In this document: in pieces, positions 6,013-11,572 of the stretch
Layout of the letters: each line of letters begins with the position of its first letter
How positions within the stretch are numbered: the stretch's first letter is position 1
NCBI GenBank assembly: GCA_001796995.1
Contig: MGOB01000050.1
Span: 55,813-67,384, forward strand
Reading direction: 5' to 3'
Source: Chloroflexi bacterium RBG_16_68_14
GTDB taxonomy: Bacteria > Chloroflexota > Dehalococcoidia > DSTF01 > RBG-16-68-14
DNA: 11,572 nucleotides
Position numbers and translations under genes: made by a program
The notes under the pieces: model-generated
What the model was told of the DNA's origin: nothing
The model's input: only the letters and a program-made list of their open reading frames with translations
Databases searched by the model: none

Positions 6013-6066
6013 ACCACCCGCCGAAGTCTGCCCGATCTCGCGATGCCTGCGCTCCTCCCCTGTGCG

Positions 6067-7074
6067 ATGGTGGAGATGCGAGGTCTCGGAGCTCACAGCT
6101 CACCGGGACCGGACGCAAACAAGGTGAAACGCCAGAGCGACTACCTGCATGATTCGACAGCGTGGCGTGGGCTGGCCGGCGAGCACAAGGTGGGCCGCCG
6201 CCATGTCCTCCGGCTCCTGGGGCTCGGTGTCCTGAGCGTCGTTCCGTTGCCAGTGCTGCCCTCGCTGCTTCGAGCGGCGCTGAGCCAGGGCAAGGTCCAA
6301 GCTCGCGGCCCGGCGGCCCGCACGCCGGACGGCCGCATCCGCCAGTGGGCGATGGTCATCGACCTACGTTTCTGTGATGGCTGCCAGAGTGTTGGCAAGC
6401 CGCCCCAGTGCACGGCGGCGTGCATTGAAGGCCATTTCGCGCCTGAACCCATGGAGTGGGTCGAGGTGTTCGAAGGGGAATTGCCGGGCGGCGGCACCCA
6501 GTTTCTTCCGACGCCCTGCCAGCAGTGCCAGAACCCCCCGTGCGTCAACGTCTGCCCGGTGGCCGCCACCTTTTCGACGCCTGAAGGCACCGTGCTCATC
6601 GACCAGAACCGCTGCATCGGCTGCCGCATCTGCATGGCTGCCTGCCCCTACGACCGAAGGTTCTTCAACTGGGGCACGGCGCCAACGCCGCCCGAGTCGC
6701 ACCTGATCGGCTACTCGCCTGAGCACCAGGTCCCGACCCAGCGAGGGACGGTCATGAAGTGTGACTTCTGCCCGGACATGGCCCGCACTGGTACGCTCCC
6801 GTACTGCGTACAGGGCTGCCCGAACCACGCCATCTACTACGGTGACCTCGAGGAGGACATCGCCAGCAACGGCGACCAGGTCATCGTGCCCTCGCGTTTC
6901 CTGTCTGTGAACCAGGCATACCACCTGAAGGAGGATCTGGGCACAAAGCCCAGGGTCTACTACATCGCTGGCCACGGGGAGGCGGTGGGACGCGATGTCT
7001 TCAAGAGAGACCGTCTGCCAACCGAGTGGCCGTGGGCCGAGCGCGTCAAGGGAGCGAAGACGTGGAAACGCTAG
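6067..7074 (+). CDS. Tat-exported 4x[4Fe-4S] ferredoxin-like subunit (NrfC/DmsB/PsrB type)
   Basis: Electron-transfer subunit that normally carries electrons between an NrfD membrane partner and a periplasmic enzyme. From ATG 6067 it is 335 residues. The N-terminus has GRRHVLRLLGLG (about residues 43-54), a twin-arginine-like motif, followed by a hydrophobic stretch to about residue 70, so export is likely by Tat. Sixteen Cys form four sets: C103/106/115/119 (CDGC then QCTAAC), C151/154/159/163 (CQQCQNPPCVNVCP), C183/186/189/193 (CIGCRICMAACP) and C232/235/247/251. This is the complete DmsB/NrfC pattern. The start is unsure: the frame opens at GTG 5983, with ATG also at 6043 and 6076, and none has a good ribosome site. 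I chose 6067 as a middle ground that leaves the upstream repeats non-coding. Its end overlaps the next gene. Confidence 0.9.
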   Translation: MVEMRGLGAHSSPGPDANKVKRQSDYLHDSTAWRGLAGEHKVGRRHVLRLLGLGVLSVVPLPVLPSLLRAALSQGKVQARGPAARTPDGRIRQWAMVIDLRFCDGCQSVGKPPQCTAACIEGHFAPEPMEWVEVFEGELPGGGTQFLPTPCQQCQNPPCVNVCPVAATFSTPEGTVLIDQNRCIGCRICMAACPYDRRFFNWGTAPTPPESHLIGYSPEHQVPTQRGTVMKCDFCPDMARTGTLPYCVQGCPNHAIYYGDLEEDIASNGDQVIVPSRFLSVNQAYHLKEDLGTKPRVYYIAGHGEAVGRDVFKRDRLPTEWPWAERVKGAKTWKR

Positions 7075-8477
7075 GGCACGACGCCTCCGGGTTCCGGGCC
7101 AGGGGCAGCTTCGACGCGGGGGAGCAGCCAGGCGGCGACCGGCTGGAGCGGCTGATCCAGACTGCCCTGGCGCCGGTTACCGGAACGAGCCGCGGCTACT
7201 ACCTGTGGGTCGCCTTTCTCCTCATGGTCATCGCCTGGGGCATTTATGCCTACTCGCGTCAGCTCCAGGACGGCCTCATCGTCACGGGGATGCGAGATCG
7301 CATCTCCTGGGGCCTTTACATCACCACCTTCGTGTTCTTCATCGGCATCAGCCACGCGGGCACCCTCATTTCGGCGATTCTCCGGGTGAGCCAGGCTCGG
7401 TGGCGGACGCCCGTCACGCGCATGGCTGAGTTTATCACCGCAGTAGCCCTCATCTGCGGCGCGCTGTTCGTGATCATTGACATGGGCCGACCTGACCGGG
7501 TGTTGAACATTATCCTCTACGGCCGCTGGCAATCGCCCATCGTCTGGGACGTGCTGGCCATCACGACCTACCTGACGGCCAGCATCGCGTATCTCTTCCT
7601 GCCCATGATCCCTGACCTGGCCCTCTTCCGCGACCGGCTAGCCGGCCGTGCCGCAGCTTGGAGGACTTGGCTCTACGGTCTGCTCGCCGTGCGGTGGCAG
7701 GGGACTGGAGCACAGTGGCGCTCCATGGGGGCCGCCATCACCACCGCGATGATCCTGATCATCCCCATCGCCGTTTCGGTCCACACCGTGGTGTCCTGGA
7801 TTTTCGCCATGACCCTGCGAGAGCCCTGGAACAGCACCATCTTCGGCGCCTTCTTCGTGGCCGGGGCCATCTTCTCCGGTATCGCCACCTTGATCATTGT
7901 GATGGCGATCCTGCGGAAGGTCTACCACCTGGAGGAGTACATCACGGAGAAGCACTTCGTGTACCTGGGCTATCTAATGGCGGCCTTCACGCTGATCATG
8001 ATGTACGGCAATGTCTCGGAGTATCTCACCACAGGCTACAAGATGACGGAGGAGACGGAGTTCCACTTCCGGCAGCTCTTCCTGGAACAGTTTGCCGGCT
8101 TCTACTGGTTCTATATTGTGGGAGGCCTGGTAGTCCCCGGTCTTCTGGTGCTGCTCCCCTGGACTCGGAACATCTGGGGCGTTGTCGTAGCGGCGATCTT
8201 GGTCGACGCAGCGATGTGGGTCGAGCGGTATTTCATCGTCGTCGCTGGCTTTCGTGTCCCCCTCATGCCCTATGAGCCGTCTACCTATGCGCCGTCGTGG
8301 GTGGAGCTGTCCGTCGTGGCCGCTGGCTTCGCCCTGTTCGCCCTTTTGATCACTCTGTTTGTCAAGGTCTTCCCCATCATCGCCGTCTGGGAGGTGGCGG
8401 AAGACCTGGAAGGCGTCGAGATCACGCCGGCTGCCGGGCGCCTAGCCCCGGAGTTGGCAGGAGGAGGAGGTTCATGA
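7062..8477 (+). CDS. NrfD/PsrC-type polytopic quinol-site subunit
   Basis: An integral membrane protein of 471 residues with about nine or ten hydrophobic spans, the NrfD/PsrC layout in which the subunit exchanges electrons between the quinone pool and an attached ferredoxin subunit. Family text includes SWGLYITTFVFFIGISHAG, IDMGRPDRVLNIILYGRWQS, SVHTVVSWIFAMTLREPWNS and MMYGNVSEYLTTGYK. It is closer in feel to the long NrfD proteins of ACIII-like and Hme-type complexes than to the short NrfD of nitrite reductase. I start it at GTG 7062, with GGGAG seven bases upstream; the frame is open to 7026. It overlaps the ferredoxin gene by 13 bp and the next gene by 4 bp (ATGA), a tightly coupled operon. 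Confidence 0.93.
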   Translation: METLGHDASGFRARGSFDAGEQPGGDRLERLIQTALAPVTGTSRGYYLWVAFLLMVIAWGIYAYSRQLQDGLIVTGMRDRISWGLYITTFVFFIGISHAGTLISAILRVSQARWRTPVTRMAEFITAVALICGALFVIIDMGRPDRVLNIILYGRWQSPIVWDVLAITTYLTASIAYLFLPMIPDLALFRDRLAGRAAAWRTWLYGLLAVRWQGTGAQWRSMGAAITTAMILIIPIAVSVHTVVSWIFAMTLREPWNSTIFGAFFVAGAIFSGIATLIIVMAILRKVYHLEEYITEKHFVYLGYLMAAFTLIMMYGNVSEYLTTGYKMTEETEFHFRQLFLEQFAGFYWFYIVGGLVVPGLLVLLPWTRNIWGVVVAAILVDAAMWVERYFIVVAGFRVPLMPYEPSTYAPSWVELSVVAAGFALFALLITLFVKVFPIIAVWEVAEDLEGVEITPAAGRLAPELAGGGGS

Positions 8478-9100
8478 AGTTGGTAGCTAAGTTGTTGCTT
8501 CTTGCGGTCGTCCTGGGAGGGGCGAGCGTCGCCCTTGCCTCGACCGCGGGCGCCTCCCACGCGAAGCTGGAAGTAGTGGCGCCCAGCCAGCTCACCGTGG
8601 GGGATTCGGCTGATGTCCGAGTCATGCTCCGCTCTGCTGGGGACGTGCTGCCTATTGCTGGCGCCACTGTCACCTTCTACATGGAGGCGTCGTTTGGGGG
8701 TGTCGACGGTGAGGTGGCGATCGGGCAGGCCGTGACCGACGAGAACGGCGTCGCCGTGCTCCCTTACCAGCCCCGCTCCTCGGGTGACCACCAGATACGG
8801 GTCGAATACTTGACCCCTGGTACCAGCGAGCCAGAGGAGGCGGTCTGGTCTCATTCCGTGGCTGGCACGACTCAACAGTTGTACCGGTCTACGGCGGGAG
8901 TTCAGATTCCTGGGCTGAACGTGTGGCTTCTCATGGCGGTGCTCGCGGGCGTATGGGCGATCCTGTTGAGCGTCGCGCTTCGGGTTGTCGCCATCGCTCG
9001 CGCCGGCGCGGATGTGGAGGAGGTCTTCGCGGAGGGGCTTCGCATCAGACGTGCGGCGGCAGTGTCAGCCACCGCTCGGTTGGAGACGACGCGGGGGTGA
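8474..9100 (+). CDS. Exported Ig-like domain protein with C-terminal membrane anchor
   Basis: A 208-residue protein of unknown function. It has a signal peptide (MKLVAKLLLLAVVLGGASVA, cleavage near ASA-like text about residue 27). A beta-rich Ig-like or carboxypeptidase-regulatory-like domain follows at about 30-130, with the repeating logic LTVGDSADVRVML, IAGATVTFYM, AVTDENGVAVLPYQP and GDHQIRVEYL. One membrane span lies at about 149-174, then an Arg-rich cytoplasmic tail. The start ATG overlaps the NrfD stop as ATGA and is preceded by a strong GGAGGAGG. It has no Cys and no heme or metal motif, so it is unlikely to carry electrons itself. A scaffold or assembly role in the complex is my inference from its position between NrfD and the cytochrome. 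Confidence 0.8.
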   Translation: MKLVAKLLLLAVVLGGASVALASTAGASHAKLEVVAPSQLTVGDSADVRVMLRSAGDVLPIAGATVTFYMEASFGGVDGEVAIGQAVTDENGVAVLPYQPRSSGDHQIRVEYLTPGTSEPEEAVWSHSVAGTTQQLYRSTAGVQIPGLNVWLLMAVLAGVWAILLSVALRVVAIARAGADVEEVFAEGLRIRRAAAVSATARLETTRG

Positions 9101-9116
9101 TTCGTAGGTGATTCGT
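9096..9116 (+). repeat. 10-bp direct duplication at the start of the cytochrome c gene
   Basis: GGTGATTCGT occurs at 9096-9105 and 9107-9116. Each copy contains a GTG; only the second (9108) opens the cytochrome frame, while the first reads only four codons to TGA. It also contains the stop codon of the Ig-like gene. It looks like a small slippage duplication at the gene junction. Confidence 0.6.
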
Positions 9117-9563
9117 CTGCCCAGGGTCTCCATTCCCCCTGGCCCCATTTTGGGCGCGATCATGATGAGCGGCCTGGCGTTCACGCTCATCGCGGTGATC
9201 GTTGCGCGCAGTCCCTACACACATGGGAACCTGCGGCCGAAGGGCTACGACCGGACGGAGATCGCCTATCTTGGCGAAGAGCATCCCTTCGAAGGGCTGG
9301 GGCTCGCTGATCCTGGGCTGGCCAGCACGGGCGACCCTCTCCAGGACGGCCGTCTGCTCTTCTTGAAGTACGGCTGTGCCAGCTGCCACGGCTTCGAGGG
9401 ACAGGGGGCGGCTGTGGGCAAAGACCTTAGCAAATCGGACGCCGAGGAGATCTCGGAGAAAGTCAGAAAAGGACCCAAGGCCATGCCCGCGTTCCTCGTC
9501 AGCGTGCTCTCTGATTCGGATCTCCAGAGGCTAATCGACTTCTTGCGGTCGATAAAGGACTAA
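9108..9563 (+). CDS. Membrane-anchored monoheme cytochrome c
   Basis: A 151-residue class I cytochrome c that should pass electrons in the periplasm. One N-terminal hydrophobic anchor (about residues 13-33) is not followed by a clear cleavage site, so it probably stays in the membrane. The heme-binding motif is CASCH (C90, C93, H94) in LKYGCASCHGFEGQG. The likely distal ligand is M126 in GPKAMPAF, and the C-terminal helix is LSDSDLQRLIDFLRSI. About 55 residues between anchor and heme domain form a linker. The start GTG 9108 has a G-rich stretch (9093-9097) ten bases upstream and lies 7 bp after the previous stop. It is the natural acceptor or donor partner for the ferredoxin/NrfD pair and the EB_dh-like lipoprotein beside it. 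Confidence 0.93.
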   Translation: MIRLPRVSIPPGPILGAIMMSGLAFTLIAVIVARSPYTHGNLRPKGYDRTEIAYLGEEHPFEGLGLADPGLASTGDPLQDGRLLFLKYGCASCHGFEGQGAAVGKDLSKSDAEEISEKVRKGPKAMPAFLVSVLSDSDLQRLIDFLRSIKD

Positions 9564-9620
9564 GCTACAACAGACTAGGCTAGGAGTCTTGATTCGAGAG
9601 TTTCTCAAAGGAGGGAGAAC

Positions 9621-10574
9621 ATGAAGAAGATAGCGTTTGTTCTGGTTGGGCTGGCCGTGGGGCTGCTGATGGTCTCCGCGGCCTGCGGCGGCGGAGGAGA
9701 CAAGGAAGAGCCAACAGCAACCGCTCCGGTGCCGGAGGCGACCGCTACGGAGGCGGGAACCACATCCGAGACGCCTCCTCCCAGCACGGTTGGCGACATC
9801 GTTTTCGACGCCGCGTCAGCCACCATTACCGTGGACTGGGACACCTCGGACTGGGACAGCATCGAGGGTGTCACGGTTCCCTTGAAGCAGACCGACGTGG
9901 ACAAACTCGACCCGGTACAGGTGCAGGACCTCGAGATCGACATTGGCCCGCTGCCTCCGGTCGACGCGACGCTGAAGGTGGCCGTCGACGAGAACAACAT
10001 CTACGTACTGATGGAGGTACCGGACGGCTTCGACTACAACCCTGACCCCGCGATGCACGACTTCTCTGCGGCGATGGCGGTGATGTTCCGCATCGACGAT
10101 GCGGCCCCGGCGTCGATGGGCGTAGAGCTGGAAGATCTCGAGACCAGCCTCGGCGTTGTTGACCTCTGGCACTGGGAGCTGGACTGCGGGCCGGGAGAAA
10201 TGAGCGGCGGCGGCGCTGCGGGTTCCGGCAACGACCCCGAGTGCAACCTGGACGACGAGTACGCCCCCAACCCCGAGGACCGCGAGGACGACGGGGGTGG
10301 TGACGTCCCCAACAACCCAACGGGCGAAAACAGCCTTTCGGGCGTCTGGAAGCACACGGCAGCGGACGGCGGCCCCGGCGCAGAGGGAGTCTGGGTCTTC
10401 GAGATGTCCCGCCCCCTCCAGACCGGCGACACGCAGGACGCCCAGTTTGCCAGCGGCGAGAAGGTGTACATCGGGCTGGCCTACTGGGACCCCAACGAGA
10501 CCGCCGAAGGATGGACAGGCGCGGGACACCTGCAGAGCGCAGACAACGGTTGGATCGAGGTAACGCTCCCCTAG
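9621..10574 (+). CDS. Lipoprotein with ethylbenzene-dehydrogenase-type (EB_dh) heme b domain
   Basis: A 317-residue exported lipoprotein. The signal peptide ends LMVSAACGGGG, with C22 as the lipid-modified Cys. A Thr/Pro/Ala/Glu-rich linker runs to about residue 57, then a beta-sandwich domain resembling the gamma subunit of type II DMSO-reductase-family enzymes (ethylbenzene dehydrogenase, selenate, chlorate), which binds heme b. The hallmark is VDLWHWEL at 180-187, plus DATLKVAVDENNIYVLMEVP, the Met-rich AAMAVMFRID that could supply an axial Met, and the final NGWIEVTLP. An acidic, Gly-rich insertion (about 189-235, with C189 and C208) is unusual. AAGGAGG lies eight bases before the ATG. 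It follows the cytochrome by 57 bp. No molybdenum catalytic subunit is nearby, so its electron partner is probably the cytochrome c. Confidence 0.82.
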   Translation: MKKIAFVLVGLAVGLLMVSAACGGGGDKEEPTATAPVPEATATEAGTTSETPPPSTVGDIVFDAASATITVDWDTSDWDSIEGVTVPLKQTDVDKLDPVQVQDLEIDIGPLPPVDATLKVAVDENNIYVLMEVPDGFDYNPDPAMHDFSAAMAVMFRIDDAAPASMGVELEDLETSLGVVDLWHWELDCGPGEMSGGGAAGSGNDPECNLDDEYAPNPEDREDDGGGDVPNNPTGENSLSGVWKHTAADGGPGAEGVWVFEMSRPLQTGDTQDAQFASGEKVYIGLAYWDPNETAEGWTGAGHLQSADNGWIEVTLP

Positions 10575-10587
10575 AGCCCTCCTTTCG

Positions 10588-10628
10588 TAACGCTACCTGG
10601 GCGGCTCGTCACCGCCCAGGTAGCGTTA
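10588..10628 (+). terminator. Strong hairpin terminating the redox cluster
   Basis: A perfect inverted repeat with 17-bp arms (10588-10604 and 10612-10628, core AACGCTACCTGGGCGG) and the 7-base loop CTCGTCA. It begins 13 bp after the stop of the EB_dh-like lipoprotein. Only a weak T-containing tail (ATTGT) follows, so it may work partly as a transcript-stabilising 3' hairpin rather than as a fully intrinsic terminator. Confidence 0.8.
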
Positions 10629-10680
10629 TTGTCCGACAGGAGGCGACAATATCGATCGCCCCGTCGCACCGGATGTCAGG

Positions 10681-11316
10681 ATGTCAAGTCTCACCCGGGG
10701 AAGGCGCTCCTTCCTTAAGCGGCTCGCTGTGGGGCTTGGCGCCCTTCTGGCCCTCATGGTCCTCCTTGTCGGGGGGTGGCTGCTCTGGATCGCCCTTCGT
10801 CCCCCACCGGAAGGGTTTGCGCCGACGACCAGCCGGGCTGGCGGCGTCGCCGGTGCTCCACCCAACGTCCTGCAGTACACCATCGATGCGAGAAGCCGCA
10901 AGGAGTGGGCCTACTTCTCCTTCTCGCGGGGAAGGGCGGTCGCCACGTCGAAAGAGAGCCTCGATTGGGACCTGGCCTTCCGCCGCACCGACAACCTCAC
11001 CAACGGCGGCGAGACGAACCGCCGCGGGCTGGGCGCCGCCGTCGACCTGGAGAACACCCCCCTCGAAGAGGCGAGCCCGCCTGCGGACGGATACCTGGTG
11101 GACGCCACCCACGAGGAACGCGGACTGGAGAACCCGGCGCTGCACAACTGGTACAACTATAGCTGGACCACCCACATCGTGAGCAGCAAGAACCACACCT
11201 ACGCCGTCCGCACCGCCACGGGCGAGATCGTGCTCCTAACGTTCGTGTCGTACTACTGCGACGACGGCTCGGCCAGCTGCATCACCTTTCGCTACCTGTA
11301 CCCCGTCCAGCCCTAG
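10681..11316 (+). CDS. HmuY-like (heme-binding family) protein with Tat-like membrane anchor
   Basis: A 211-residue protein. The N-terminus TRGRRSFLKRLAVGLG fits a twin-arginine signal (RRSFLK) followed by a hydrophobic segment (about 15-39) with no evident cleavage site, so it is likely anchored and faces outward. The rest matches the HmuY pattern: WDLAFRRTD (96-104), TNGGETNRRGLGAA, a central PADGYLVDA, HNWYNY (155-160), NHTYAVRTATGEIVLLTFVSY (171-191) and a final beta strand. HmuY of Porphyromonas is a heme-binding hemophore. Possible heme ligands here are H155, H165 and H172; C193 and C200 could form a disulfide. The ribosome site for ATG 10681 is weak; an AGGAGG at 10638-10643 lies too far upstream. 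It follows the redox cluster beyond the hairpin, so it is probably a separate unit. Confidence 0.72.
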   Translation: MSSLTRGRRSFLKRLAVGLGALLALMVLLVGGWLLWIALRPPPEGFAPTTSRAGGVAGAPPNVLQYTIDARSRKEWAYFSFSRGRAVATSKESLDWDLAFRRTDNLTNGGETNRRGLGAAVDLENTPLEEASPPADGYLVDATHEERGLENPALHNWYNYSWTTHIVSSKNHTYAVRTATGEIVLLTFVSYYCDDGSASCITFRYLYPVQP

Positions 11317-11341
11317 CTTGGGCCAGCTCTGGAGCAGCGGG

Positions 11342-11460
11342 CTATCGAGCCGAGGCCTGGGCCAGGGATCCGTGGCGTAGCGGCAGGCGGACGGTGAACA
11401 CGCTCCCCCAGCCGGTTGATATGCGACGCGCAGGCCGCCCAGCACGGGAGAGGTGCCGCC
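11342..11460 (-). pseudogene. Frameshifted C-terminus of a histidine kinase
   Basis: On the minus strand one frame reads GGTSPVLGGLRVAYQPAG and, one base out of phase, the next reads GWGSVFTVRLPLRHGSL to a TAG at 11344-11342. Joined, they form the typical end of a kinase ATPase domain (GG-x-x-R-V ... G-x-G-S-x-F-T-V-R-L-P). The break lies at a run of G residues near 11405-11415. Nothing kinase-like continues upstream, so it is a remnant rather than a complete gene with a sequencing error, although both are possible. Confidence 0.5.
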
Positions 11461-11496
11461 ACGCGTCCGGCAACCCGTTCCTAGTGCCCATGCAAC

Positions 11497-11572
11497 TTAA
11501 TCCTCACCTACGCTGATGGCGAGCTGCCGGGCGGCTGTCTGAAGCTGCTCCCTCACCCCTGGCCCCTCTCCC
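11497..11572 (-). CDS. Possible C-terminal fragment of an unknown gene (runs off the window)
   Basis: The minus strand is open from the right edge to TAA 11499-11497 and ends LQTAARQLAISVGED, which reads like an ordinary helical C-terminus. The part nearest the edge (GEGPGVRE) is encoded by the C-rich sequence that resembles a common dispersed repeat, so the ORF may be repeat-derived. No family can be assigned from about 25 residues. Confidence 0.22.
   Translation of the reverse strand, partial: GEGPGVREQLQTAARQLAISVGED

Larger units (their letters stand above)
11317..11572. other. Gene-poor tail with decayed fragments
   Basis: No intact gene is visible in these 256 bases. They contain the frameshifted histidine-kinase tail listed separately, a possible minus-strand C-terminal fragment ending at TAA 11499-11497 (reading LQTAARQLAISVGED), and a C-rich end at about 11548-11572 that looks like the edge of a dispersed repeat. 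Confidence 0.5.

Noticed and set aside
5983..6066. GTG 5983 as the start of the ferredoxin gene
   Set aside because: No ribosome site, and the first 28 residues lack family or signal character; inverted repeats overlap the codon. The true start remains uncertain among 6043, 6067 and 6076.
8297..8473. 59-residue upstream extension of the Ig-like gene
   Set aside because: It overlaps the NrfD coding region and is Arg/Gly-rich shadow text; ATG 8474 has GGAGGAGG and begins a proper signal peptide.
9564..9620. Hairpin AGACT...AGTCT between cytochrome c and the EB_dh-like gene as a terminator
   Set aside because: Arms are only 5 bp with an 8-base loop and no T run, so the genes are more likely co-transcribed.
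9816..10529. Long minus-strand open frame opposite the EB_dh-like lipoprotein (and a similar one at 6364-6975)
   Set aside because: These are antisense shadows of GC-rich coding DNA, rich in Arg/Val/His with no domain or ribosome site, while the plus-strand proteins have clear motifs.
1..11572. CRISPR array, tRNA, rRNA, insertion sequence or phage genes
   Set aside because: No regularly spaced repeats with unique spacers, no cloverleaf or rRNA-like stretches, and no transposase or phage protein text were seen on either strand.

Overview
The window is GC-rich (well above 60% by eye), densely packed DNA with frequent GTG starts. It carries a Chloroflexota-like gene set: a lipoprotein with a Thr/Pro/Ala-rich linker after the lipid Cys, an NrfD-type redox cluster, a HmuY-like protein and LuxR/NarL two-component genes. 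The assignment to Chloroflexota is an inference from gene style, not a database result. No tRNA, rRNA, CRISPR array, complete insertion sequence or phage gene was seen.

Region 1 (1-1785, minus strand) reads as one operon leftward: a 33-codon Met/His-containing mini-ORF, a membrane-anchored cupredoxin-like protein, an OmpR-family response regulator, and the first 124 residues of its histidine kinase, cut by the window edge. Copper or redox stress is a reasonable guess for the signal. Region 2 (1786-1977) is a divergent control region: eight CTGA cores on an exact 11-bp grid, four pointing right and four pointing left, with the central slot empty. Each half ends 8 bp from a TACCRT hexamer, and a start codon follows about 47-49 bp from each end of the array. 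This looks like a two-sided landing array for an OmpR/PhoB-type regulator, most simply the one encoded beside it. Region 3 (1978-3413, plus) holds two consecutive but dissimilar UbiE-like SAM methyltransferases; the first is the divergent target of the array.

Region 4 (3646-5869, minus) is a NarL-type response regulator followed, with an 11-bp overlap, by a membrane GAF/HisKA_3 kinase. A perfect TATAAT and a 13-bp palindrome precede the regulator. Region 5 (6067-10574, plus), divergent from it, is a redox cluster: a Tat-exported 16-Cys ferredoxin-like subunit, a polytopic NrfD quinol-site subunit, an Ig-like membrane-anchored protein, a membrane-anchored monoheme cytochrome c and a lipoprotein resembling the heme b subunit (EB_dh) of ethylbenzene-dehydrogenase-type enzymes. 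The first three genes overlap and the fourth follows by 7 bp. No molybdopterin catalytic subunit is present, so this may be a stand-alone quinone-to-periplasm electron conduit or an accessory module for an enzyme encoded elsewhere. A strong hairpin ends it at 10588-10628.

Region 6 (10681-11572) has a HmuY-like protein with a Tat-like membrane anchor, then a frameshifted histidine-kinase tail on the minus strand and what looks like the edge of a dispersed repeat.
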